Positions 1 through 6,951 of a stretch of DNA of 11,535 bases are shown here, piece by piece; the stretch's first letter is position 1, and each line of letters begins with the position of its first letter. The DNA is from Minisyncoccota bacterium (lineage in GTDB: Bacteria > Patescibacteriota > Minisyncoccia > Minisyncoccales > CG1-02-41-26): contig JAQTPV010000025.1 of the NCBI GenBank assembly GCA_028712605.1, forward strand, positions 1 through 11,535. Reading direction: 5' to 3'. Below the pieces are notes generated by a model that was not told the origin of the DNA, made no database searches, and saw only the letters and a list, made by a program, of their open reading frames with translations. The position numbers and the translations under genes are program-made.

Positions 1-140
1 GTAGCCTTTTGGAAGATAATATTAGCGGCATGGCTTTCCACTTGGCTCAGGGCAGGCCAAACAATAAATCCAACAATGGCCACTAAAACAGTTAAAGAGA
101 TAAGCAGGCTATAAAAAATTTTTTGTTTAGCGGAAAGCAT
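1..140 (-). CDS. pilO: PilO-like type IV pilus inner-membrane protein (5' end only)
   Basis: Partial gene: only the first 46 codons lie in the window and the gene runs off the left edge. The visible protein begins MLSAKQKIFYSLLISLTV, has a short basic N-terminus, one hydrophobic segment at about residues 9-28, and then the start of a polar region (SQVESHAAN) that would be periplasmic or extracytoplasmic. This matches the single-pass N-terminus of PilO, which pairs with PilN in the T4P alignment complex. The assignment rests mainly on position: it starts 5 nt after the pilN stop in a pilM-pilN order, where pilO is expected. The ATG at 138-140 has no Shine-Dalgarno upstream, so translational coupling to pilN is likely. 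Another small single-pass membrane protein cannot be excluded because the conserved C-terminal part is missing. Confidence 0.65.
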   Translation of the reverse strand, partial: MLSAKQKIFYSLLISLTVLVAIVGFIVWPALSQVESHAANIIFQKA

Positions 141-145
141 AGAAA

Positions 146-739
146 TTACTTGTTAAACCCGAAGTTAAGCGAAAAATCAATATTGGCTGGCTTTAACCAA
201 ACAGTATTGGGAATATTAACCTCCTTAAACGAATCTTCGGCCTTCAATTTTGCCAAAAAAGACAGGAGTGAATCCCTACTGGCGGCAAAACCGCTAATCT
301 CCACATCAACTAAAGCATCGGGTACCTCTCTGGTATTGGAAAGCCTTTTACCACTTTGATTAGTGGTGGTCTTTAATTTCTGCAGACTAATACTTTTTAA
401 ATAAATATCCGATGGCACGAAAGAGAAAAACTTTTCTAAAATCGGATAAAAATAAACCTGATTGCTCCAAATTTGGTTGACCTTGTTTAACTGTTTATTT
501 TCCTCTTGGATTAAATTGCGAAAATCCCTAAGCTGAGTGCTTTCTAAGCTTTTCTGCTTCACCTCTATGGAATCACGGAAAAAACGATTGCGGTCCGCTA
601 ACAGCATTTGTAAGGAAAAAAGGATACCTGCTAAGGCTAAAAGAAATAAGGCCAAAAAAATCGCCACTAAAATAATTCTCTTGTAAACAAGTAACTGTTG
701 TAGTTCTTTTTTAATTGTTGAAGGTAAAAGATTAATCAT
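146..739 (-). CDS. pilN: PilN, type IV pilus assembly inner-membrane protein
   Basis: 197 residues, a normal PilN length. The N-terminus is MINLLPSTIKKE. The INLLP motif is the known cytoplasmic peptide of PilN that docks in a groove of PilM. A single transmembrane helix follows (about residues 20-47), then a coiled-coil-like charged segment (about 48-90), then an alpha/beta domain of the PilN/PilO ferredoxin-like type (about 105-197). In the family, PilN links cytoplasmic PilM to PilO and the pilus machinery. The ATG overlaps the pilM stop as ATGA (736-739), which fixes the start and implies translational coupling. No Shine-Dalgarno is seen. Motif, topology and position between pilM and a pilO-like gene agree, so I am confident. 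Confidence 0.93.
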   Translation of the reverse strand: MINLLPSTIKKELQQLLVYKRIILVAIFLALFLLALAGILFSLQMLLADRNRFFRDSIEVKQKSLESTQLRDFRNLIQEENKQLNKVNQIWSNQVYFYPILEKFFSFVPSDIYLKSISLQKLKTTTNQSGKRLSNTREVPDALVDVEISGFAASRDSLLSFLAKLKAEDSFKEVNIPNTVWLKPANIDFSLNFGFNK

Positions 740-1818
740 TTTTCTGTTTCAGAACAAGCGCCTCTAAGGGCTAGCCCTAAAGCCGTAGTGTACTTTAAAG
801 AGTCGCTAAAAGACAAAATGGGCACTTCTTTTAAAGGATAGCTTAAGATGTTCACCCAAGGATTTCCTAAGTCTACTTTTGTATCAAGGCCCTTGGCAAT
901 AAAATCAACTAAGCCCCGTAAATTAGCTCCGCCTCCACACAAAAGCAGTTCCGCAACCTTAACTTTGCTAGACGGAACATTTTTGTCGCGAGAATAAAAA
1001 TATTCTAAGTGGCTCTTAACTTGCGTCACCAATTCATTCAAAATCGGGGTAACGGCTCGCAATAGCTTATCGCTGCCGTCCAAGCCTTCGCTCCGCTTTA
1101 ATTGCCCAGCTTCAGCAATAGGAATCTTTAAGTAATTGGCGATAGCTTCCGTTATCTGGCGTGACGAAATAGGAAAAGTAGAGGTGAATCTAATCATCTG
1201 ACCAGCATAGATGATAAAGCTGGTACGGTTTTCGCCGAAATCAACGATAAGAAGTGGGGCGCTGTCTTCTCGGCACTTCACTAAAGCTCGGGCCACAGCC
1301 AGACTCTCAATCTCCATAGCCACTGGGAAAAGTCCAGCCAGTTTGATGGCAGACAAATACAAATCTACAACCTTTTTGGGTGTAGCCACAATCATTACTT
1401 CCTGATGTTTGCTGGCTCCATTCATAATTTCTTTTTTCTCAAAATCAAAATAAACATTAGCTAAAGGAACGGGGATATGATTCTCAGTTTCAAAGATGAT
1501 GGCTGATTCTAATTCTCTGCCATACAGAGCTGGCAAAGATAAAACGTCTAAAAATGATTTTTCCTCCGGCAGAGAGGAAACAACATATTTAGTTCTTAAA
1601 CCCTTACCCCTCAAATTAGCAACGGCTTTTCTAATTACTTGAGCCAACTGTTTTTCATCTTGAACTTCACCACCCGTAATGACACCGGGGGGAACTTCAG
1701 TTTCACTAAAACAAACCAAAGACAACCGTCTGCCCTTCGGCCTCAAAAAAGCGATCTTCAAAGAAGATTCAGAAAAATCCATGCCAAAGGCTTCAATTTT
1801 TGAAGACAAAAAACTCAT
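736..1818 (-). CDS. pilM: PilM, actin-like type IV pilus assembly ATP-binding protein
   Basis: 360 residues, typical for PilM. It is a soluble actin/FtsA-fold protein with the family's nucleotide-binding elements in order: phosphate-1 loop FGMDFSESSLKIA (residues 11-23), a second phosphate loop IVDFGENRTS (191-200), and an adenosine motif LLLCGGGANLRGL (291-303). An inserted subdomain around 80-150 begins YVVSSLPEEKSFLDVL, as in PilM. It is known to bind the N-terminal INLLP peptide of PilN on the cytoplasmic face. The stop TGA overlaps the pilN ATG. The ATG at 1816-1818 has no Shine-Dalgarno. A TGcTATAAT element lies only about 11 nt upstream, so a transcript from it would have a leader of a few nucleotides. 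No missing key residues are seen. Confidence 0.95.
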   Translation of the reverse strand: MSFLSSKIEAFGMDFSESSLKIAFLRPKGRRLSLVCFSETEVPPGVITGGEVQDEKQLAQVIRKAVANLRGKGLRTKYVVSSLPEEKSFLDVLSLPALYGRELESAIIFETENHIPVPLANVYFDFEKKEIMNGASKHQEVMIVATPKKVVDLYLSAIKLAGLFPVAMEIESLAVARALVKCREDSAPLLIVDFGENRTSFIIYAGQMIRFTSTFPISSRQITEAIANYLKIPIAEAGQLKRSEGLDGSDKLLRAVTPILNELVTQVKSHLEYFYSRDKNVPSSKVKVAELLLCGGGANLRGLVDFIAKGLDTKVDLGNPWVNILSYPLKEVPILSFSDSLKYTTALGLALRGACSETEK

Positions 1819-1829
1819 AAAATTAATTT

Positions 1830-1838
1830 ATTATAGCA
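1830..1838 (-). promoter_or_regulatory. Extended -10 promoter upstream of pilM
   Basis: On the minus strand this reads TGCTATAAT, a perfect -10 hexamer with the TGn extension. The -35 region is weak: TTAACT at 1855-1860 with a 19-nt spacer, or nothing better at 17. An extended -10 can tolerate a poor -35. The predicted start is near 1823, leaving roughly 4-6 nt before the pilM ATG, so the message would be nearly leaderless. The element lies just after the upstream PilX-like stop codon and would give pilMNO an internal promoter independent of the minor prepilins. Confidence 0.55.
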
Positions 1839-1856
1839 CAATCGGTTAGCCTTAAG

Positions 1857-3296
1857 TTAATTAGCGGTTTCTCCCCAATTAGAAACTTCAAAATCACCAG
1901 AAACCGGAAAGTGGGGAGGCGGATCAAACGTAAGGTCAGCATTATAATTTAAAGATGTTTCTTGATAGCCAGAAAGAACATTGCCGCTATTGTTAACCCA
2001 AGTAAAAGTCCAAATTTGCTTACTGACAATACTGCCGAGGGTTTCAATGCGGTGCCTTATGGCATAGGTTTTGTAAGGCTCATAACCATATTCAGGGTAA
2101 TAATAGCGCCAGACATGTCCTCTTTGGGCCAGCATAACCGCCTGGATTTTCAAATCATTAGGTACGTAAAGCGAAATTAAAACATCTTTTTGGGCCATCA
2201 GTCCAAGCACCGAGGTTGCATTAGCATAAACAATATTATTGGGAATAATAATCTTGGCATTGGTGCTTTGAATGTCTGGCAAGCGAGCAGCTACTACGGT
2301 GGCCCTGCCCAGAACCGTACCCTCTACCCAAACATTATCCTCTACAAAAATAGGTGAGCAAGTTTGCGGCAAAGAATAATTACTAACGAAGGTTTGGCTT
2401 AAAATATCATTTGATTCCCAGAACCAATCATTGCCGTCAGAACAACGTACTTGAGGCTGCAGAGCCGTCACCTTATACAAATCAAAGGTACCATTATCTT
2501 TAAAAATCAAGTGATAACCGTAGGCTGTTGATGAGGCAATATAAATACCAGAGGACGTAGCCAAGGTCTGCATGGTTGACATATCTTGAGTTAAAGCATC
2601 AAAATCAACATTGGAAACGGGAAATTGCCATAAGCCCGCTGAACCACCCGGTCCTGACCCCCAAATACCCGGGCATTCACAAAGATGCGGCCCTACCTTC
2701 CACAAACATGGTGGTTTGCAAGAAGAGTTCGTACAGCCGTGTTCTTCTCCACAGGTGTACGTAGTGCGCGCTGAAGTAGAAAGGGAATTTTGAGTACCAT
2801 CCATTCTGATGCCGCCATTAGAATGAAAGGGCCCCTTCAAAGCCTCATTAGGGCCGAACCAAGCATTGGAATCAGTCAAAAACCCGAATCTGGCTAAAGC
2901 CGGCTTAGCATAATGAGCCACTAAAAAACGCTTATTATTCTCCTTACCTAACTTCCAGCCTGCCGATTTGATCAAAACGGCGCCATTGCAGCCACTCGGA
3001 GCTGTCACGGTCAGCTGATACTTGCCGACAATATCACCCTCCGGGTCTTTATAATCATATAACCCGCTAAAATTATAATCGGTGTTATTATGGGCCAAAT
3101 GCCATTTAGCATAATTTAGTCCAGCTTCAGCAACCTGCAAAGCCATATTGCTGGCCCTAATATCTTGATGCTGCTTAACCTGAAATAATACGTATCCCAA
3201 AACACCGCCCAGCATAATAATAAAAATGGTCCCAAAAACTAAAACCCAAACGGTCAAAGCGCCCTTCTCTTTTTGATGACTTAAAAACTTCAACAT
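1857..3296 (-). CDS. PilX/GspK-like large minor prepilin with cysteine-rich insert
   Basis: 479 residues, far longer than classical PilX (about 160-200). The N-terminus has a short basic leader and KG-ALTVWVLV at residues 11-20, followed by a hydrophobic helix to about 38 and the amphipathic AEAGLNYAKWHL (56-67), all typical of PilX-type prepilins. Cleavage would follow G12. The usual glutamate at mature position 5 is absent (it is W), as in GspK. A large exported domain follows. It has a cluster of six cysteines at residues 182, 188, 193, 197, 206 and 208, with further cysteines at 103, 285 and 313. The C-terminal beta-rich part contains VWVEGTVLGRATVVAA and a closing FDPPPHFPVSG motif, which recalls the DUF4900-type domain of long PilX-like proteins; that link is from memory. 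It starts 2 nt after the PilW-like stop. Likely a pilus tip or initiation subunit. Confidence 0.8.
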   Translation of the reverse strand: MLKFLSHQKEKGALTVWVLVFGTIFIIMLGGVLGYVLFQVKQHQDIRASNMALQVAEAGLNYAKWHLAHNNTDYNFSGLYDYKDPEGDIVGKYQLTVTAPSGCNGAVLIKSAGWKLGKENNKRFLVAHYAKPALARFGFLTDSNAWFGPNEALKGPFHSNGGIRMDGTQNSLSTSARTTYTCGEEHGCTNSSCKPPCLWKVGPHLCECPGIWGSGPGGSAGLWQFPVSNVDFDALTQDMSTMQTLATSSGIYIASSTAYGYHLIFKDNGTFDLYKVTALQPQVRCSDGNDWFWESNDILSQTFVSNYSLPQTCSPIFVEDNVWVEGTVLGRATVVAARLPDIQSTNAKIIIPNNIVYANATSVLGLMAQKDVLISLYVPNDLKIQAVMLAQRGHVWRYYYPEYGYEPYKTYAIRHRIETLGSIVSKQIWTFTWVNNSGNVLSGYQETSLNYNADLTFDPPPHFPVSGDFEVSNWGETAN

Positions 3297-3298
3297 AA

Positions 3299-3919
3299 CT
3301 AAAGATTATCTTTTAAATTTCTTAGCTGAACCTCGCTTTCTAAGATAAAATCATTGGGCGGCCTATCTGGATCAACGTTAATCACCAAGGTAAGCCGCAT
3401 TAATTTGGTATCTTGCAAACGAGCTGGCGCAGGCAACTCTTGCAAGTCGCCATCAAAATAACGGAAAATGGGCGGGCTATTGCGAACGTATTTTGACAAA
3501 ATTACAACTGTTTCTTGGTATAAGGGATCGGCCGGATTAGTGATATACACTGGGGGATTGCCAGTCGGCTTAATCACCCCCTTCTTAAAATCAGTACCGC
3601 TTTGAAAATAACGGACTCGCTCGGTGCGTTGGTCTCGGTCAATGTCGCTATAAAAAATAAATTCAAAGTCCTGCGCCTTTTCAATAATATAAGAACCGTC
3701 TTCCCCTAAAACGGCGGTTCTAATCTCTTTGGTCATGGCCTCAACGCCGGCCACGGCTTCAGACACCGCCCTTGTTTGCTCAAAGGCGTAAAAATAAGCG
3801 CGATAAAGGCCCGACACAAAACCCACCAAGGCCCCCATAACCACTACAAATAGGGCCATGGAAATAATCATCTCAACCACGCTCATACCCCTATTAAAAT
3901 TATATTCACCAGTCTTCAT
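3299..3919 (-). CDS. PilW/GspJ-like minor prepilin
   Basis: 206 residues, in the normal range for GspJ/PilW-type minor pseudopilins. It has a clear class III signal peptide: NFNRG at residues 7-11, then MSVVE with glutamate at mature position 5, and a hydrophobic helix through about residue 38. A prepilin peptidase would cut after G11. The C-terminal part is beta-rich and closes with a strand (about 192-200, LESEVQLRN) of the kind seen in GspJ-like proteins. In the family these proteins form the initiation or tip complex together with GspI- and GspK-like partners, which are exactly the two flanking genes. The ATG at 3917-3919 lies 2 nt after the upstream stop and has no Shine-Dalgarno. The assignment to the prepilin class is certain; the choice between PilW and GspJ naming is not. 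Confidence 0.82.
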   Translation of the reverse strand: MKTGEYNFNRGMSVVEMIISMALFVVVMGALVGFVSGLYRAYFYAFEQTRAVSEAVAGVEAMTKEIRTAVLGEDGSYIIEKAQDFEFIFYSDIDRDQRTERVRYFQSGTDFKKGVIKPTGNPPVYITNPADPLYQETVVILSKYVRNSPPIFRYFDGDLQELPAPARLQDTKLMRLTLVINVDPDRPPNDFILESEVQLRNLKDNL

Positions 3920-3921
3920 TA

Positions 3922-5652
3922 TTACTGTTGCACTAATGCAATATCTTTTATAATACTACCTGAAACATTAACGGAAGTGGTGGCTGTCTGATAGCCAGTA
4001 GCTTGAACCTCAACATTATATTGAGCAACCGCTAAAGGTATAAAGAAAGCCTCTCCTCTGCTATTAGTCAATTCGTTAGCATCATAACCAAGGCCGCTGT
4101 TTGTTACTCTAACGGTTCCCCCAAAAATCGGGACGGTAGAGGAGGCATCCTGCACTTTAACTAAAAGTTGATTTTGGGTTTGGAAATACAGCACAACCGA
4201 CTGCAGGGTGTCAGGCAAAAGATTGATTAAGGCAGTACTAGGGACTGTTTCTACTAAATTCATACCAGTGGTAGAAGTGGCCGAAAATAAATAAGAGTCC
4301 CACTCCAAATCAGGTATGGTTAAATCACCGCTGGCTCCTGACCTAAAGGTTTGAGAAAGTTTATACACATTAAGACCACTCCCATTAATACCCAAAATTT
4401 TACTGCTTCGTAGATGGAAATAGAGATTACTAATAAGGGGAGTATTGTAAATCAAATGCCAATCTAAAATAGCCGGCGTAAGAGAAGGATCCGTTGTAGA
4501 GAGAATGGCCCTGATCTTTAAAGTACTGTAAATATTAACATCAAGGGCCGACAGGTTAATAGGAGAAATACTAAACCCAGCAGCATTACCCGGCAGATCA
4601 CTATCAGGAACAAGTTTATAGGTAGTATCTGTAGCAAATAATATTTGGTAAGAAATGTGGGAATTAGTTGGTTGAGAATCAATAAAGTAAAATCTGTCCC
4701 AATTTAAAAGCACCGTGGGCGAGACTACTTCAGACTCTATGGTGCCTATATCTTTATAAATCCCGCCTTCTTCTTGAAGCTGGGCTTGCCCAGAGATAAT
4801 CTCAATATTCGTAGAAGAGGCTATTTGATTGGCATTGTTAAAGTCGTCATCAAACCCTTCCCTAGCGCGTGTGGTTATAGAAAAAGAAGATAGCTTGTCA
4901 ATGGCAAAGCTAATTTCCGTAATCTGCCCTTGGAACACCGAGGCTGGAGGCTTAGCTGGATCCGCAATCTCTGAAGAATCGTACGTCCGTTCTTGGCTAA
5001 AACCAGCCTTACTGACTGTAATGTTATAACCGTCTGTAGAAGTAGGAGCGCCAGCTAAAAGCAAAAGGCCATTGTTATCGGTTTTATAAAAAGCGTCAAT
5101 GTTGGGCGTCACCTTGATATTTTGAACATGAACATCGGCTTGAGATATCGGATTGCCAGAAGCATTAAAAACGGAGATTTTTAAAAGTCCTCCTCCCTGC
5201 GTGTTCTCAACTCCCTTCGGCGCCACATCAGTTATTAAAACTATCTCTCCACCCAACCAGCCAGACCAAGAAACCGCCACTCTAATCCTCTTATAATCAA
5301 TGGCTAAAGTATCAATGGGGGCTAAATCATCGTAGGGATCATCAATATAGATAATAGTAGTCCTAATTGTAAAAGTAATCTGATTACGGACAATATTCTC
5401 TACTTGGGGAATATTACCAGATGGAATGCCACCCAGGGTGCCAATGGATTGATACGGCAAATTACGAATTTCTTCCATTCTTTGGTTGGACAAAGCAATG
5501 GCGGTGGCTTCAGCTGCAGACTGCCCAGTCGTCCTCAAAACCATCAAAAAAGCTCCGTAAATACCCAAAAAAACTAAACTGATTAAAGCAACGCCTACCA
5601 AAACTTCAACTAAGGTAAAGCCCTTATTTAGGTTTTTAAAAAATATTGGCAA
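3922..5652 (-). CDS. PilV/GspI-like prepilin with extracellular beta-domains
   Basis: 576 residues, three to four times the usual size of a minor pilin. The N-terminus has a textbook class III signal peptide: NLNKG (7-11) then FTLVE, glutamate at mature position 5, and a hydrophobic helix to about 38. A GspI/PilV-like part follows (about 40-145, including SNQRMEEIRNLPYQS). Beyond it are stacked beta-domains. A carboxypeptidase-regulatory/CnaB-like domain lies at about 155-252. A beta-sandwich at about 300-403 ends LSTTDPSLTPAILDWHLIY, a motif familiar from secreted bacterial proteins. A third beta-domain is at about 405-490, and a second carboxypeptidase-regulatory-like domain is at about 495-576 (NSRGEAFFIPL, YNVEVQATGYQ). 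No cysteines are present. The start is TTG (5650-5652): an in-frame TAA lies 12 nt further upstream with no ATG or GTG between, and no ATG lies between the TTG and the signal peptide. Likely an adhesive or structural tip pilin. Confidence 0.82.
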   Translation of the reverse strand: MPIFFKNLNKGFTLVEVLVGVALISLVFLGIYGAFLMVLRTTGQSAAEATAIALSNQRMEEIRNLPYQSIGTLGGIPSGNIPQVENIVRNQITFTIRTTIIYIDDPYDDLAPIDTLAIDYKRIRVAVSWSGWLGGEIVLITDVAPKGVENTQGGGLLKISVFNASGNPISQADVHVQNIKVTPNIDAFYKTDNNGLLLLAGAPTSTDGYNITVSKAGFSQERTYDSSEIADPAKPPASVFQGQITEISFAIDKLSSFSITTRAREGFDDDFNNANQIASSTNIEIISGQAQLQEEGGIYKDIGTIESEVVSPTVLLNWDRFYFIDSQPTNSHISYQILFATDTTYKLVPDSDLPGNAAGFSISPINLSALDVNIYSTLKIRAILSTTDPSLTPAILDWHLIYNTPLISNLYFHLRSSKILGINGSGLNVYKLSQTFRSGASGDLTIPDLEWDSYLFSATSTTGMNLVETVPSTALINLLPDTLQSVVLYFQTQNQLLVKVQDASSTVPIFGGTVRVTNSGLGYDANELTNSRGEAFFIPLAVAQYNVEVQATGYQTATTSVNVSGSIIKDIALVQQ

Positions 5653-5717
5653 ACTAAAATTTATTTATTGGATGGAACAATGGCCTACCCCCTGCCAAAA
5701 CAATAGGAAAGAGACCA

Positions 5718-6947
5718 TTATTTTATGCCGCTCATCAGACTGAACATGGGCTGAATCATAGAGATGGCGAAAAAGCCCACGATGCCTCCAATGATTAAAA
5801 TTAAAAACGGTTCAATAACAGCTGAAATTCTTTCCATACTAGCCGTTACTTCCTCTTCATAAAATTCAGCTAACTTTTTTAAAACCCCCGGGGTTTCACC
5901 AGTCTCCTCGCCCACCTCAATCATCTGCAACACTCCCCCGGTAAAAAGATGGGCATTAGTTCCTAAGGCTTCTGTTAACTTGCCGCCCTTTTCCACCCTT
6001 ACGGCAGCCTCACTTAAGGCTACTTGAAAATAATAATTACCCAAAGCCCCACTGACAATCTCCAAAGCTCGAATAATCGGTACGCCAGAGCTAAGCAAAG
6101 AACTTAAGGTTCTAAGCATTAGGGCGGAATTAATCTTCCGGACCAAAGGGGCAATAAGGGGAATCCTCAAAGACAGCCAAGACCTCATCCTCCCAAATAT
6201 CTTTTTGGTCAAAAGTAAAGAAATGCCAAAGATTAAAGCAACTAAAATACCCAAGGCCAACGGCCATTGAGTAACCAAGAAATCAGCGATAGCCAAAATG
6301 GTTCTAGTGGTGAATGGTAAAGGAACTTTTAATTCCACAAAGGTTTGCTTGAGCTTAGGTACAGCAAAAACCATCATCACAGCACCAATTACAAAAGTTA
6401 AAACCAAAACAATGATTGGGTAAACCATAGCGGTTTTAACCTTGGATTTTAAGTTATGCTCTTTTTCCATCTGGGTGGCTAAAACCCTTAATGATTCGTC
6501 CAGCTTACCAGTTTCCTCCCCTACCCTAATAGTTTCCTGATAAAGCACGGGGAAAGCGTTGGGATAGGCCGACAAAGACAAGGACAAAGAGTCACCCCTA
6601 ACAATCCGCTCATTAATAGCCCGCAAGATGCTGGCAAACTGATGTGATTTGGCTTGACTGGCTAAAATCTCAAAAGCCCTCGTTAGAGGCATGCCGGTTT
6701 TAATCATGATTTCCAAATTTCTGGTAAAAAATAATTTATCAGATAAAGAGATACCTCTGATTCCCAATAAAAAATTAAAGGGAGACAAAATCTTTTGGGC
6801 AGTAGACGGTTGATCGCCTCCTTGAGCAGAAACCAAAAAGAAGCCCCTCTGACGTAACAATCTAGCCAAAGACTCTTGGTCCTGTGCTTCCAAAACGCCC
6901 GACTCCTCTTCTCCCTGTAAATTTTTAGCTGAATAAGAGTATTGCAC
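5718..6947 (-). CDS. pilC: PilC, type IV pilus inner-membrane platform protein
   Basis: 409 residues, the usual length of PilC/GspF. Two repeated T2SSF domains are visible. The first is at about 68-192 (KLFFTRNLEIMIKTGMPLTR, then VGEETGKLDESL). The second is at about 272-395 (LMLRTLSSLLSSGVPIIRAL, then VGEETGETPGVLKKLAEFYE). Hydrophobic segments at about 172-198, 226-247 and 379-403 give the expected three-helix membrane topology. PilC is the platform on which the PilB ATPase acts to extract pilins from the membrane. The start is GTG (6945-6947), 4 nt after the pilB stop, and gives the expected family N-terminus (YSYSAKNLQGEEESGVLEA). No Shine-Dalgarno is seen. A 65-nt gap separates it from the next prepilin gene, the largest spacer inside the pil genes. 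Confidence 0.96.
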   Translation of the reverse strand: MQYSYSAKNLQGEEESGVLEAQDQESLARLLRQRGFFLVSAQGGDQPSTAQKILSPFNFLLGIRGISLSDKLFFTRNLEIMIKTGMPLTRAFEILASQAKSHQFASILRAINERIVRGDSLSLSLSAYPNAFPVLYQETIRVGEETGKLDESLRVLATQMEKEHNLKSKVKTAMVYPIIVLVLTFVIGAVMMVFAVPKLKQTFVELKVPLPFTTRTILAIADFLVTQWPLALGILVALIFGISLLLTKKIFGRMRSWLSLRIPLIAPLVRKINSALMLRTLSSLLSSGVPIIRALEIVSGALGNYYFQVALSEAAVRVEKGGKLTEALGTNAHLFTGGVLQMIEVGEETGETPGVLKKLAEFYEEEVTASMERISAVIEPFLILIIGGIVGFFAISMIQPMFSLMSGIK

Positions 6948-6951
6948 AAGA

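Noticed and set aside
736..739. Possible recoding of TGA to glycine, as in some Patescibacteria lineages
   Set aside because: pilM ends in TGA at its normal family length and pilN starts within it, and no other gene contains in-frame TGA. The ordinary bacterial code fits.
5653..5717. The 65-nt gap between pilC and the PilV-like gene as a promoter or terminator
   Set aside because: A TTGGCA resembling a -35 has no -10 at 16-18 nt, and the only inverted repeat is a 4-bp TGGC/GCCA. Nothing supportable was found.
6704..6949. An 81-residue minus-strand frame starting TTG at 6949, overlapping the pilC start
   Set aside because: It is an out-of-frame reading of pilC. The GTG frame at 6947 gives the full conserved PilC protein.
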